From: Omphalotus guepiniiformis
Lineage: Eukaryota > Basidiomycota > Agaricomycetes > Agaricales > Omphalotaceae
DNA: 64,000 nt
Direction of reading: 5' to 3'
NCBI GenBank assembly: GCA_028554645.1
Contig: JAQOOI010000064.1
Span: forward strand, 868,001 to 932,000
The notes below the pieces were generated by a model. That model ran no database searches. It was not told the DNA's origin and saw only the letters and a list, made by a program, of their open reading frames with translations. Below, one piece after another: positions 24,396 to 33,913 of this stretch (positions are counted from its first letter, which is position 1; every line of letters starts with the position of its first letter). Made by a program: the position numbers and the translations under genes.

Positions 24396-25846
24396 ATGCC
24401 AGAGGTAACTAATTGTGGACAACGTTGCTACTATTTCGTTGCTCACAGCCAACGCTAGCATCTTGAAGTACGACGCAAATCTACGAAACGCGTGGCCACA
24501 ATACTGTCCGACGACGAGGAAGATGAGGGCGAATCGAGACTATCTTCACCTCCTTCTAAGAGGCAACGATTTGAAGATTCGTATGTTGTGGACGATAATG
24601 CATACGACGATAGCGCCGACTTTGAGGTCGAAGACAGCGACTCGGGACTTTCAATGCCTACGTCCGCTACAAAGAGGCATTCTCCTCCTCGACATAGAAA
24701 ACCGTCGTCTAAGGTGCTCGCTGGCGGTTCCTCATTGAAGGTGTCTATTAGCAAGTCTCAGAAGGCTATACTATCGGATGCAGAATCGGATGACTATTCT
24801 TTCGATGCAGATGCTATGGTGGAGGATCTCGATATTCTGAACGATGATGACGACGAAGACTTTGTGGAGGAACGGAAAAGGCCTCTCAAAACGCGAGTGG
24901 GGACCAAAGGGAAACAGTCGAAGGGTTTGAAAGGTTCGAGGGGTAAAGGCAAAGCTGAAGCTCCTGAAAAGCAGATTCTGGTGAAGGATGAACGACAAGT
25001 AGTCCCTAACCAGCTTGCATCATCTTCGAAGAGGCAGCGCTCCAAACCCACCCTGAACCTCGATACCAATACTGTAGTCGATGATGCCACCGTTGCCTCC
25101 TCAGTGGAGATCTCTGATCCTGCGAAGGATATTCCTGACTCAGCTGCTCCTTCTGTGAAGGAAGCGTCACCACCCCCTAAACGCAAGCTTCCTCCAATTA
25201 AGAAGAACAAGGTACCGGGACCTGGCACTCCTGCACCAGCGGCTTCCAAACCTCCCGTATTGGCTGGGTCCACGGCCAAACTGACCAATAGTGAAAGTGA
25301 TTCATTGACACCTGCTACCCCAGTGGCCAGGGTACCAGCTGCCTTTCAAGGTGCTGCTGACTTCGACTTGCGAGACCCGAGCGTATATGATGGGCTTTTC
25401 AAGAACGTATGATTCTCCATACTGTTCTCCGTTCTCGTTCCTCACTTTACTGACGTCATCACTTCGGGCTCACAGGCAGGAGGCAGTACTCCGCGTTCTG
25501 GCCTGAATAGACGTGAGAAGGAGGAACAAAGGCGGAAGGAGCTGAATAAAATGAGAGACGATGCTAAGGCAAAAAGGGCGGTTGATGCTGTGAGCAATAC
25601 TGGATTTCTTTCTATCATGATGACCTTTTCATCTGGTTCTAGAAACATACGTTCGATCTTCAGGCACAGATGGACAAAATATGTCGATTCGAAGAGCGGT
25701 TACGACGTGCAAATAGTGCGGTGCTGTTCCCTAATATTCTTGGAGGAAAAATGAAGGAGATATGGGAACAAGAGAGAAGACGGCATTCTACTACTCACCG
25801 TCCGTTTAGGGGTTCACAGGAAGCTCCAGAAGAGGGCGAGATGTAG
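24396..25846 (+). CDS. Charged, disordered nuclear-type protein, unknown function
   Basis: Not recognised with confidence. The first exon encodes only MPE (24396-24404). The intron 24405-24458 (AACGCTAG acceptor) opens HLEVRRKSTKRVATILSDDE. A nearer acceptor at 24448 would hit a stop. Later introns are at about 25408-25476 and 25590-25661. The N-terminal half is acidic and Ser-rich (SDDEEDEGE, NDDDDEDFVEE) with basic clusters (SKRQR, KGLKGSRGKGK). The last exons hold a coiled-coil-like run (RREKEEQRRKELNKMRDD) and end in FPNILGGKMKEIWEQERRR. This pattern suits a chromatin or RNA-linked nuclear subunit, but no domain is assigned. Roughly 400 aa. The Crypton dimer ends 112 bp before its ATG and the KDZ element starts 93 bp after its stop. 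Confidence 0.7.
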
Positions 25847-25931
25847 CACAGAACATATGGCCAATACATTCATCTCAAGAGTGCGAAAACAACGGGTTTT
25901 CCGTGAACTCTCAGGCACTCTTCTGGATTCG

Positions 25932-25939
25932 AGTATCTT
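25932..25939 (+). repeat. Left target-site duplication of KDZ element
   Basis: AGTATCTT directly before the left inverted repeat. The same eight bases follow the right repeat at 37386-37393. It marks insertion in the 3' flank of the 24396 gene. Confidence 0.85.
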
Positions 25940-26117
25940 CACCTGATCGGCCCTAACAACCGGTCGAGTTAGACCGGTCCATCAGCCCGGGATACCACGC
26001 CTAACTGGACGCGGATCTGGAGATCGCACGACGGTTCAATAGCCCTTCGATAGCCCTTCCACCGACTTAGGCATTCTCGCAGTTTCCCCCCTCTTCCCCT
26101 CCTCCTCGGCTACTGTA
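25940..26117 (+). repeat. Left terminal inverted repeat of KDZ element
   Basis: 178 bp starting CACCTGATCGGCCC and ending CTCGGCTACTGTA. It matches the reverse complement of 37208-37385 base for base as far as I can read. Weaker similarity runs on to about 26140. Confidence 0.92.
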
Positions 26118-26950
26118 CATCACGTTACTCTTCAAGTCACGCGTTCTATTTCTGTATTACTCATTGTGCTGATGCACGCACTCTATAATCGTCATTACTC
26201 ATCAACCTGATGCTCTCCAGGCAGGCCGATGTCTACAAAGAACGGGAGTGCCGTGAAGGCAACGGCGCACACCAACGACTGGCGGGGATGGTGTCAAGGG
26301 GCTCAGAAGGATCTCGCGTGAAGGGCATAAGGATATAGGACGCCACGGAGTCGTTAATGGTACGTGGTACCTATTAGAGCTCTTCACTTACTTCTAACGC
26401 TTTTGTTGTCTCTAGGAAGCTCTATTATGGTTTCTTATGCTCCCCAGTACACATATACACTCTCCTGAACCCCCTTAGCTCACCTGAACCCTCCTTAGCT
26501 CTCCTGCACCCTCCTTAGCTCTCCTGCACCCCCCTTCACCTCCTTTACTCTCCTGCACCTCCTCAAATACTCCTACATTTTCCTTTGTCCTCTGCTCAGC
26601 TCCTGTATATCCCAATTCATTGGCTTTATGATACAGTCTCCTGCACCTCCTCAAATACTCCTTCACTTCCCCTTGTCCTCTGTTCAGCTCCTGTATATCC
26701 CAATTCATTGGGTCTCCTTCACCTTCTCAGCCACTTTACATGCTCTCAATACTCTTATACATTTGTTTACATTGTATACAATATCCATCACTTAAAGTTT
26801 CAATTCAAGTGTCCAAGCAGGACTTATTAAAGCAAAAAAACATAGCATATATGAGTGAAGAGGAGCACAAAGTCAAGTGGTATATATAAGCAAATAAGGA
26901 GAACAGCAGCGGCAGGAAGGTGTAGTCATGCCATACCAGCTTACGCGTAC
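26118..26950. other. KDZ left subterminal region
   Basis: About 830 bp between the inverted repeat and the first cargo gene. It holds a tandem repeat block (26461-26711, listed separately) and AT-rich sequence. No gene recognised. Confidence 0.6.
26461..26711 (+). repeat. Subterminal tandem repeats in KDZ element
   Basis: Two nested arrays. From 26461 to about 26540 there are four C/T-rich units of 20 bp of the form CTCCTGCACCCTCCTTAG. Then a 74-bp unit at 26550-26623 recurs with a few changes at 26638-26711 (shared CTCCTGCACCTCCTC and TGTATATCCCAATTCATTGG). Such arrays near transposon ends often bind transposase. Confidence 0.75.
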
Positions 26951-29108
26951 TCATTCCTTATTATTGGCGCTGTCGTCCTCGCTGTCGTCGTCCTCGTCGT
27001 CCTCGTCCTCAATGATTTCACGGCTCTTGTAAATGATGGGAGGAAGTTGCGACGTCTTTCGCTTTTTGGCCGGCTGCATAGCTTTGCCATTGCTGCGCTT
27101 GTTCCTGTCCTTCTCCCCGTCATTAGCGTCGGCGTCGTCACTGTCGTCGTCGCTGCCATTGTCTGAGTCGTCGTCATTGTCCGAGTCATCGTGGCCGGTT
27201 CTCTTTGTCGTTGACTCCTTATGACTCTTCCCCTTCCCTCGGGACTTCCGCTTGTCGCTTCGCTCCTTTCGAGGCTTGCCAATGTGTTTGCCCTCGGCCT
27301 CAGCCTTCTCCTTCCTCAGTTGATAATCCTTCTGGTATTCCTCCACCTCACGCGGTGACATCTTCACCCAACGACACGTCCCAACCTTCCACGCATCCCG
27401 CAAGGCTCGAATGTTTGCTATTCCCGTGATTTCTGACGGACTCTTCATGGCAATCATTGCTGGCCACCCTTCGATTCGAACGTGATATTTCAGAACGATT
27501 TCGGTATCGTAGTTGACGTAGTTCATTGAAATCCCACTATGGCTAGTGATACGCTCTAGAAGAGTCATGGCAAGCTATTAGTGCAATATAGAGCGGTATA
27601 TTGAGAACGACTTACTCAAACTATCTAATATAAGTTTCGTGATTTCACGGTGCATGCTCTTACTTGTCTCGCGCTGAATCATGCCTAGTAAAGCTCAGCA
27701 TATAAGGAGGGGTGAAAAATGCGGCCTATACGCACTCTTTGAGTTTGAAACACCCCATAGATCAAATTTTCTAATAATGTCGGAAGGCTTCTGCTTGAGA
27801 TAATCGAAGAGAAAGCCCTCTACACCAGGGTTATGAGCGAATTCTGAAATTGTGTAGTCGTTGAGGTGACCGCGTCCAAAGAACATGAAGAAGTTCATGC
27901 CCGTGCGTATGCACATATCCTTAGCCTAAGGTGGGTTCAGATACATGCGCTGAGTAGAAATTCAGCTACATACCTCCCGAATCATCGCCGTAATATTGTG
28001 TCTGGCATCTTGAGCAGCACTGAGGTTGGTGGGTCGTGCCCCGGTCTTCTTCATATCACGGTGCTCGTATAACTTGTCCATTAGCATTTTCTTCTGCGCT
28101 TCATTGAGCAAATGTGGTTCCAGACCCCGAGCTTTGGCTTCCGCGCGTATTTCAGCAAGCTTAGCTCGTTCACCCTCCTCACGTTCTAGTAAGACACCAA
28201 AAAAAAAAGGAAAATCAAACTCAACAACCGCACAGTATGAAATAAATGTACACACCTTCGTTGAGTGTCTCTGCCACATAATGGCTAATGGCATTGTTCA
28301 GCGTTGGCGCCCGCTTGCGCTTTATAGAGGCTTCGTTATTGATGAACATGGCAACATAGCTTTCAGTGAAGCCGTGTTTCAGCGCCATTTCCTCAATGAA
28401 CTTCTCCCGATATTCAGTGAATTTGGCGATATCCTCCTGAAGAGCTGCAAGGTTGATACCTCGCTGCTTGGCCCTCATCTTTAGTGTAGCCTGCATGACT
28501 GAGTTGCGCTTACGAGGCCGGGTGGGAATAGTTTGTTGCTGAGGGTTGCGCGAAGCCCAGGTTAGCTCAGGATCCTGTTCCGCCTGTTCCGCCTGCTCTT
28601 CATCAAAGCCAGAGGATATCGTTGTAGTACTAGAACCGTAGGCGGTTCCAGGATTGGTCGACGGTTCGCTTGCATCCGTCGCTGTGATATTTTGAACGTT
28701 AGAAGAATTTGAAGGTGGTAGACGAGGGGTATTGTCTATGTCGATGCCACTCTGTGAGGACTGAGAGAGTGGGTTGAACGGATCTGGAAGCACGAAGCCA
28801 GTATGCTCAGGATGGATAGCAGAAGCTGGTGATGTGGAGGAGTTGTTATTGGGGTAGGGGCCAGAGCAATAGTTAGCATTCGAGAATGCTAATTGCGATG
28901 GTTGAGAGGAGAACGTTTGCTCCGAGTGTGCAAATGTTAATTGGGATGGTTGAGAGGTGAACGTTTGCTCTGAGCTTGCGAATGCATGATGAGGCTGTAG
29001 TGGATTGGAAGGCCAATGAGGCAATTTTTCCTTCAGAGATGGGTGGTATGAAGAGGAAGGCAATGGAGAGTGAGCTGGCCATGGCTGCGCAAACAAGTCG
29101 GTTGGCAT
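26951..29108 (-). CDS. KDZ cargo: 642-aa protein with Asp/Ser tail, unknown
   Basis: No family recognised. Five exons (29108-28256, 28185-27974, 27925-27736, 27684-27616, 27555-26951) sum to 1,929 nt and close the frame. The first 200 aa are Ser/Pro/Asn/Gln-rich with a repeated TSQPSQL-TF-SEQTF motif. A helical, charged middle (MRAKQRGINLAALQEDIAKF, MALKHGFTESYVAMFI, and an EGERAKLAEIRAEAKARGLE coiled coil) precedes a conserved-looking segment with MFFGRGHLNDY and DLWGVSNS. The tail alternates basic (KRKSRGKGKSHK) and acidic (DDSDNDDDSDNGSDDDSDD) blocks, which suits a DNA- or chromatin-contacting protein. It lies nearest the left end and is transcribed outward. Confidence 0.75.
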
Positions 29109-29566
29109 ATCGAACTATACCTTCTCGACTCGAGAAGTGAGTAGCGCGTCCGCGTCAGAGCCTATGTTGAACACTGAGTACAGAACACGAATGTTCAATG
29201 TTCAATGTTCAACGCGACCGTCGTTGAACAGTGGAACGTCGAACAGTTGGATTCTGCATCAACAAAAAATTTACAAATAAACAATCAATAACATTGCGCC
29301 CTCGCCAGTGGCCACCAGCTGCATGACTCACTCACCCAAAACAATGAAAAGTGATAATGAAGCATTTCATTCATTTGTGGCCAATTGATTGAAAGGAACG
29401 TTGTTGTATAAGGCGTACTGGTACTATCTAAACGATTGTGATTGAAAAAGTACGTTGCTAGCATCACCAGGATAAATCAGCAACCCAGATGTGTTGAGAT
29501 AGAAAGGAGAGTCATTTCTGCAGCTGAACAAGACTAAGATGACAGAGTAGCATGCAAAGGCCGCAA
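29109..29566. other. Gap with TGTTCAA direct repeats
   Basis: About 460 bp between two minus-strand cargo genes. At 29190-29215 TGTTCAA occurs three times in a row, with the inverted form TTGAAC close by. Likely upstream region of the 642-aa gene. No coding potential seen. Confidence 0.5.
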
Positions 29567-30479
29567 CTAGTTTTCGGCAAAGTCGCGAGCAAAATCAATG
29601 CAGTCTGTAGCCATAAAATCGGCGTCTACGCGACGCCGGCGGAGTGTATGATACGCCTGCAAGGCAGTCTCACTTGTGAAAGATCTTTAGTAACAGTTCT
29701 AGCCCAGTAAATGAGTAAGCCTTACTTATTGTGGTAGAATACAGTCGTTCCTGGCTGACGAACAACATAGTGCATTATAACACCGTCATCGTGCTCCTGA
29801 GCCTCGGTGTCTTTCTTCTCCTGAGCCTTCGCCGTTGCCTTTGTGGGGCTCAGAGAACGGGTGCGAAGAGGCTTTCCCATTTGCCGAAATTCTTCATCTA
29901 CGTTTGACGTCAATGGAAACGACGCAGCCATGAGCTTCGCGCTCAGCTCATCCTCAGATAGGTCTGCAGGCAGACGGTGAGATAGGGTTTGGGAGTTGGA
30001 CCTGTTTTTCGAAGGGTCTGAAGCAAGTTGACGAGGGGTGTCATTTATCGAAGCAGACCCAAAGGACGACACAGCGGAGGTGTTCAGGAAGCGAGGAATT
30101 TTCGGTGTAGTTGGCAATGAAGGAGGATGGTCTGTAGACAAGGTAAAGGGGTTTTGGAATGAGCTATACTCTGCATTGTCTGCATGTGTATGCCCATTCA
30201 AGCAGGCAAATCGCCACTCCGCAAGGATATCAGACTCAGAGTTGAATCCCTTCGGAGTAGACTGCCCAGTTGTACGAGCCTTCAGCTGTGCAAGTGTCCT
30301 AAGGGTATAGATGAGCTGCGTACGAGAATGATACATACATTGACATACCAGTCGCAATATATTCCCCTCGCCTCTCCCAATAGAATCAGATAATACTTGA
30401 AGCGCTGAGTGTGACTAGACGCCGGGCTTCGCGCAGAAAATACGGTTGGGGTACAACCGGTACGTTGGTTTTTCTCCAT
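29567..30479 (-). CDS. KDZ cargo: RNase H1 N-terminal/viroplasmin-like protein
   Basis: 273 aa from three exons (30479-30349, 30298-29726, 29684-29567; 822 nt, frame closed). The last intron is only 41 nt (29685-29725); using it turns an apparent stop into NKSFTSETALQAYHTL. Residues 25-75 (FKYYLILLGEARGIYCDW, then LKARTTGQSTPKGFNSESDI) match the pattern of the caulimovirus viroplasmin/RNase H1 N-terminal domain (YYxVxxGxxxGIYxxW...GFxxAxFK). This small fold binds RNA:DNA hybrids in RNase H1. No RNase H catalytic domain follows. Instead there is a Ser/Pro-rich linker and a C-terminal segment, VVRQPGTTVFYHNKSFTSET, that may be a second such domain split across the linker. Role in the element is unknown. 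Confidence 0.72.
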
Positions 30480-30758
30480 TGTACTGAGCAAGGAACAGAA
30501 ATGTAAGAAAATACTAGTGGACAAGAGTTCAACGTCAACGTTCAAACGTTCAGGCAAGAGTCCAAACACGTGTCACATGATCAAGCTCGCAGAAGGCTGG
30601 TGTAGATTCAATATTCAAGCTTCAAAACTTCAAGTTTCAAGGTGTGTGAACATAAGGGGGGAAAAAAACATAGTACCGATAGATCCATACTACGCTAAGT
30701 ATTCAGTCATGAATTGAGAGCACGATAGTCGCACCAAACACCCTAAGAGTCATCCGCG

Positions 30759-31443
30759 TCAAACATCCAAACTTGCTTGAAGCTCCAGCATCATCTTATT
30801 GGATTTCTTCCATTCGTCTGTTCCTTGCCGCCAGCTTCTATATTCTTCTTCATAATTGGGATTGCCTTCAGCTTTCATCTCCAGTAGATAGCGAGGCTGG
30901 ACTTCACGGTAAGGGTAGTTAGTCTTGTACTTCCATTCTCCATGTATCAAGATATATCTCCTGAAGTGAATATTGAATGTTACGTTAGTAGTATATGATA
31001 CACACAACAGGGTGTACTTACTCGTGTCTATCGCGCTCTGCTTTTTCTAAAATGGCCCTCCTGTGACTACGATTGAGAACAAAACGATCAGCTTCAACAG
31101 TATGAACAAAAACAAGGCGACGTACTTGTTATAGTACCTTTGCGAAGATACATTATGAGCCTCGTCGTATTTCTTTTTTGCTTCTCCTGTAAGTTCTGCA
31201 CGCCGCCTAGAAATTGTTTAAGTCAACACGATAGGGGTGAGTGCGTCGAAGTCCTTACTGCGCCATTCTTTCTCGCGCTTTCTCATTGTATTCTGCTTTT
31301 TTTCTAGAAGAATCTTAATGATTTATCAAGGTATGATAGACAAAAACATACCGAGTACGATATCTACGAGACGCCTCTCTAGCAGCTCTTTTACGAGCCT
31401 TTTCTTGTTCTTCCTTCGTTGGCCTCTTACGAGCTGAAGACAT
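30759..31443 (-). CDS. KDZ cargo: 150-aa highly basic helical protein
   Basis: Five short exons (31443-31352, 31303-31259, 31206-31138, 31066-31022, 30960-30759) sum to 453 nt and close the frame. The first 90 residues are almost all charged helix with an RYRTRKKAEYNEKARERMAQ repeat pattern (R-x-R-x2-Y-x-E-K-A-R-E-R), likely a nucleic-acid-binding or coiled-coil segment. The last 60 aa are acidic and aromatic (HGEWKYKTNYPYREVQPRYL). No named domain is assigned. It sits between the viroplasmin-like and TET genes on the same strand. Confidence 0.65.
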
Positions 31444-31955
31444 GCAATTAGAGAAAATATCGGGCCAACAATGTTGTGTACAGGTTGAATATCGGCAAGT
31501 GAGACAATTTGAAGCCTTTGTGCGAGAATTTGTGAAAGATGGTGGTGGTTGAAGGTAGGATTGATGTGCGAAATTGGGCGCGGATCTGTGTTGTGATTAA
31601 GCATTTCGACGTTCACTTTGTCTGTTGAATACCAGAGCTTCCTCATTGTCGCAGAACCTGAAAATTACCATACGCCTACTATCAGACTAGACAAATACAA
31701 TGATATATTTCTTAAGACGAGAGGAGGAAGTGTGTAGACAGTGTACTTGAAAAATAACCTGAACGCTAATTTCAGTGTTCATCATGATTTAGTATATGAG
31801 TTCGTCATTACATTACAGCGGCTCTCATTCATTTAGATTCCTTCGTCAAGTCAAACTTATTCAATCGAAGACAACGGTAGTTCAAACAAAGATATGATGT
31901 ACCAGTAGTACAATACAGCAACAAGAAATACAATAGCATGATACACCGATAGCTT
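31444..31955. other. Gap between TET and basic-protein genes
   Basis: About 510 bp. Upstream of the basic protein and downstream of TET. Open frames here are short and overlap the leader of the basic-protein gene. No feature supported. Confidence 0.5.
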
Positions 31956-33600
31956 TTATTTAGCAACTCTCTCAAATAATTCGTCCATGGTGGAATACAG
32001 TTTCACCCGCTCGAGATAAGCCACACCCTTCTTCTTCATCATCTCCGCATGTTGTCTTGGATCTTCGTTCAGGAGTTGTTCTTCGGTGCGGAAGCCGTTT
32101 TCCACCCACCGAAAGATAGGCCCGGCTGAGTATTGCGTAAACGAGGTTCGTTCGTCTCCTGCAGGTATGGTTAGCACGAGTGCCTTCACTTAGACAATGG
32201 GCTCACCAGGGACAACAGGAATGTTTGAGTGGGTTATAACGGCGGAGGGAATGCCAACCGTAGCAGCATGCGGAAAGTCAATGACCAGCTTCAACTCCCA
32301 TAATACTATCTGGCCCCCTTTCGTATGATCAAACCGACCGAGTGCAGTGATAAAACACCAGCCAAATGGCCAGTTGAAAAAGTCGCGGTGCTTGTACGTC
32401 CACACATTTCCACCAAAATTGAAAGCAGCCGAGGTGAAAACGCCGGGAAAGTTGCGAGGGAGCATTACCTCTTGCTCGTACATCATCTCGATGGTTTTTT
32501 CGTAGACTTCGTAGAGGCGAGGAGCCCATAGGGCTAAGCAGGCTGGCAGAGGGGGCGTGTAAGAGAGAGGAAGGCAGCAAGTAAGATTTTTACTCGTACC
32601 ATTTTGAAACGCAGCCATTCGACGAACGGCCTTCGTCCCAACAAGACGCTGCAACGCAGGAGCCATGTCCTTGTTGTTTAATGCAACGGGCTTTGCACTA
32701 CCCATCCCCATTACTACACCGACGTTGTAGGCAGGAAAAGGGCCACGGCGATGGGGTTGATTCGCAGTAGCGCGTAGCTTTGCTGCCTTACCCTCCTTCA
32801 TCATCTCTTCAAAAGCCTTGTGCAGATCGTCGACATATCTTTTTCGGTTGGGGCGACCGCAAAGCACGGCGATGATCCGGCCAAAATGATCCAGGATAGG
32901 GTAGGGGGTGCTTTTTACGAAAGTCAGGACCGCGTCAGACTCAAACAACGAGGGCTCACATTCCATCCCATTGGATATGGCGGAACCCGATGTTTAAAAA
33001 CCATGGAAGGTCGTAGACGCGCTGCAAAGCTTTAACATCTTTTCTCTTACCCATTTTCCCCGTGTGTGCGCCCTTAGCTGCCTCTAACTCCTCAGCTGCA
33101 AGGTCGGTGTGGAGTGGTTTTGCCCTATTCAATACGTCGCTCAATGTCTTGCCAGAGGGACCAGCATGGACAGGCTCCAATTTACGTTTCTTCCCCCTCG
33201 CTATTTTCCGCTTCGAATTTCGATGGCTCATCCTCTTGTCGCCGATCGTAGGACTCCCATGCTGGGTTTTGGTGACGTCGTCGTCGTCGTCGTCTATATC
33301 AGTCAAATCGCTCAGGTCGCTTTCTTCATCAACGGTGGTGACATTCTCCGGATCGGTTACTCTGCCGGGATCGTTTGCGTCGTCTACAGGGAACGGGTCG
33401 GGGCCAAGGTCGTCATCCAGAGAAAGGGGCGGGGTATACGCTTCTTCCGCTGCTTTTTGAATCAATTGGACAAAATCGAACTCTTCAGGTAGAACTAGCG
33501 GAGCGACACCATACTTTTTTCCTGACCGAAGCTACGCCCCACTTCAGTACTGTATGCTTTAAGACCACGGAGAACTTACGCAGCGTACGAAGTATGCCAT
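31956..33600 (-). CDS. TET/JBP-family 5-methylcytosine dioxygenase
   Basis: Fe(II)/2-oxoglutarate oxygenase expected to oxidise 5-methylcytosine (or thymine-type bases) in DNA in the nucleus. Five exons (33600-33580, 33513-32960, 32910-32600, 32542-32207, 32158-31956) sum to 1,425 nt, giving 474 aa. The intron at 32911-32959 (GTGAGC...AAAAAG) resolves an apparent frameshift after FRHIQWDG. The fold's ligands are visible: HxD in YKHRDFFNWPFGWCF, the distal His in AVITHSNIPVVPG and the 2-oxoglutarate Arg in DERTSFTQYSAG. The N-terminal 130 aa are acidic with a basic patch (RNSKRKIARGKKRK), a likely nuclear signal. It is divergent from the transposase gene across a 313-bp gap. Substrate preference cannot be read from sequence alone. 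Confidence 0.9.
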
Positions 33601-33913
33601 GTTTCCTAACCTGAGGAAAAAGAAGGTTAGCAAGCTGTGATTCATACAAAGGTGCCGCTGCTTAGAAGCCACAATCCCTCATTACCCTTGCCGGTTAGAT
33701 CCAGTGAGTGGTAGAATCCGTGACCCCGGCAGGTTCATGAAGGACGTGACGAAAAGCAGGGCATACAACCACTTACCATGGAAAACCGTCCACCACAACG
33801 AGGTTTGAGACGAACGAGGTTTGAGACAAAGAATCAACCAACGTGGCACAGTCACATGCTTGAGGTGACGTCACGTGCATTTGCGGTCGACGCGTCCAAC
33901 CGGTGTTCTCATC
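33601..33913. promoter_or_regulatory. Shared TET-transposase promoter region
   Basis: A 313-bp gap between the TET gene (minus) and the KDZ transposase gene (plus). It includes a direct repeat around 33800-33830 (ACGAGGTTTGAGAC twice) and a TGACGTCACGTG palindromic site near 33863-33878, a CRE/E-box-like word. A shared promoter would co-regulate both enzymes; this is inference. Confidence 0.5.

Noticed and set aside
26461..26711. CRISPR array
   Set aside because: Units are contiguous tandem repeats without unique spacers, and the genome is eukaryotic.
32940..32970. Frameshift in the TET/JBP gene
   Set aside because: A 49-nt GTGAGC...AAAAAG intron (32911-32959) keeps the frame and yields WDGITPYPILDHFG, the expected sequence.
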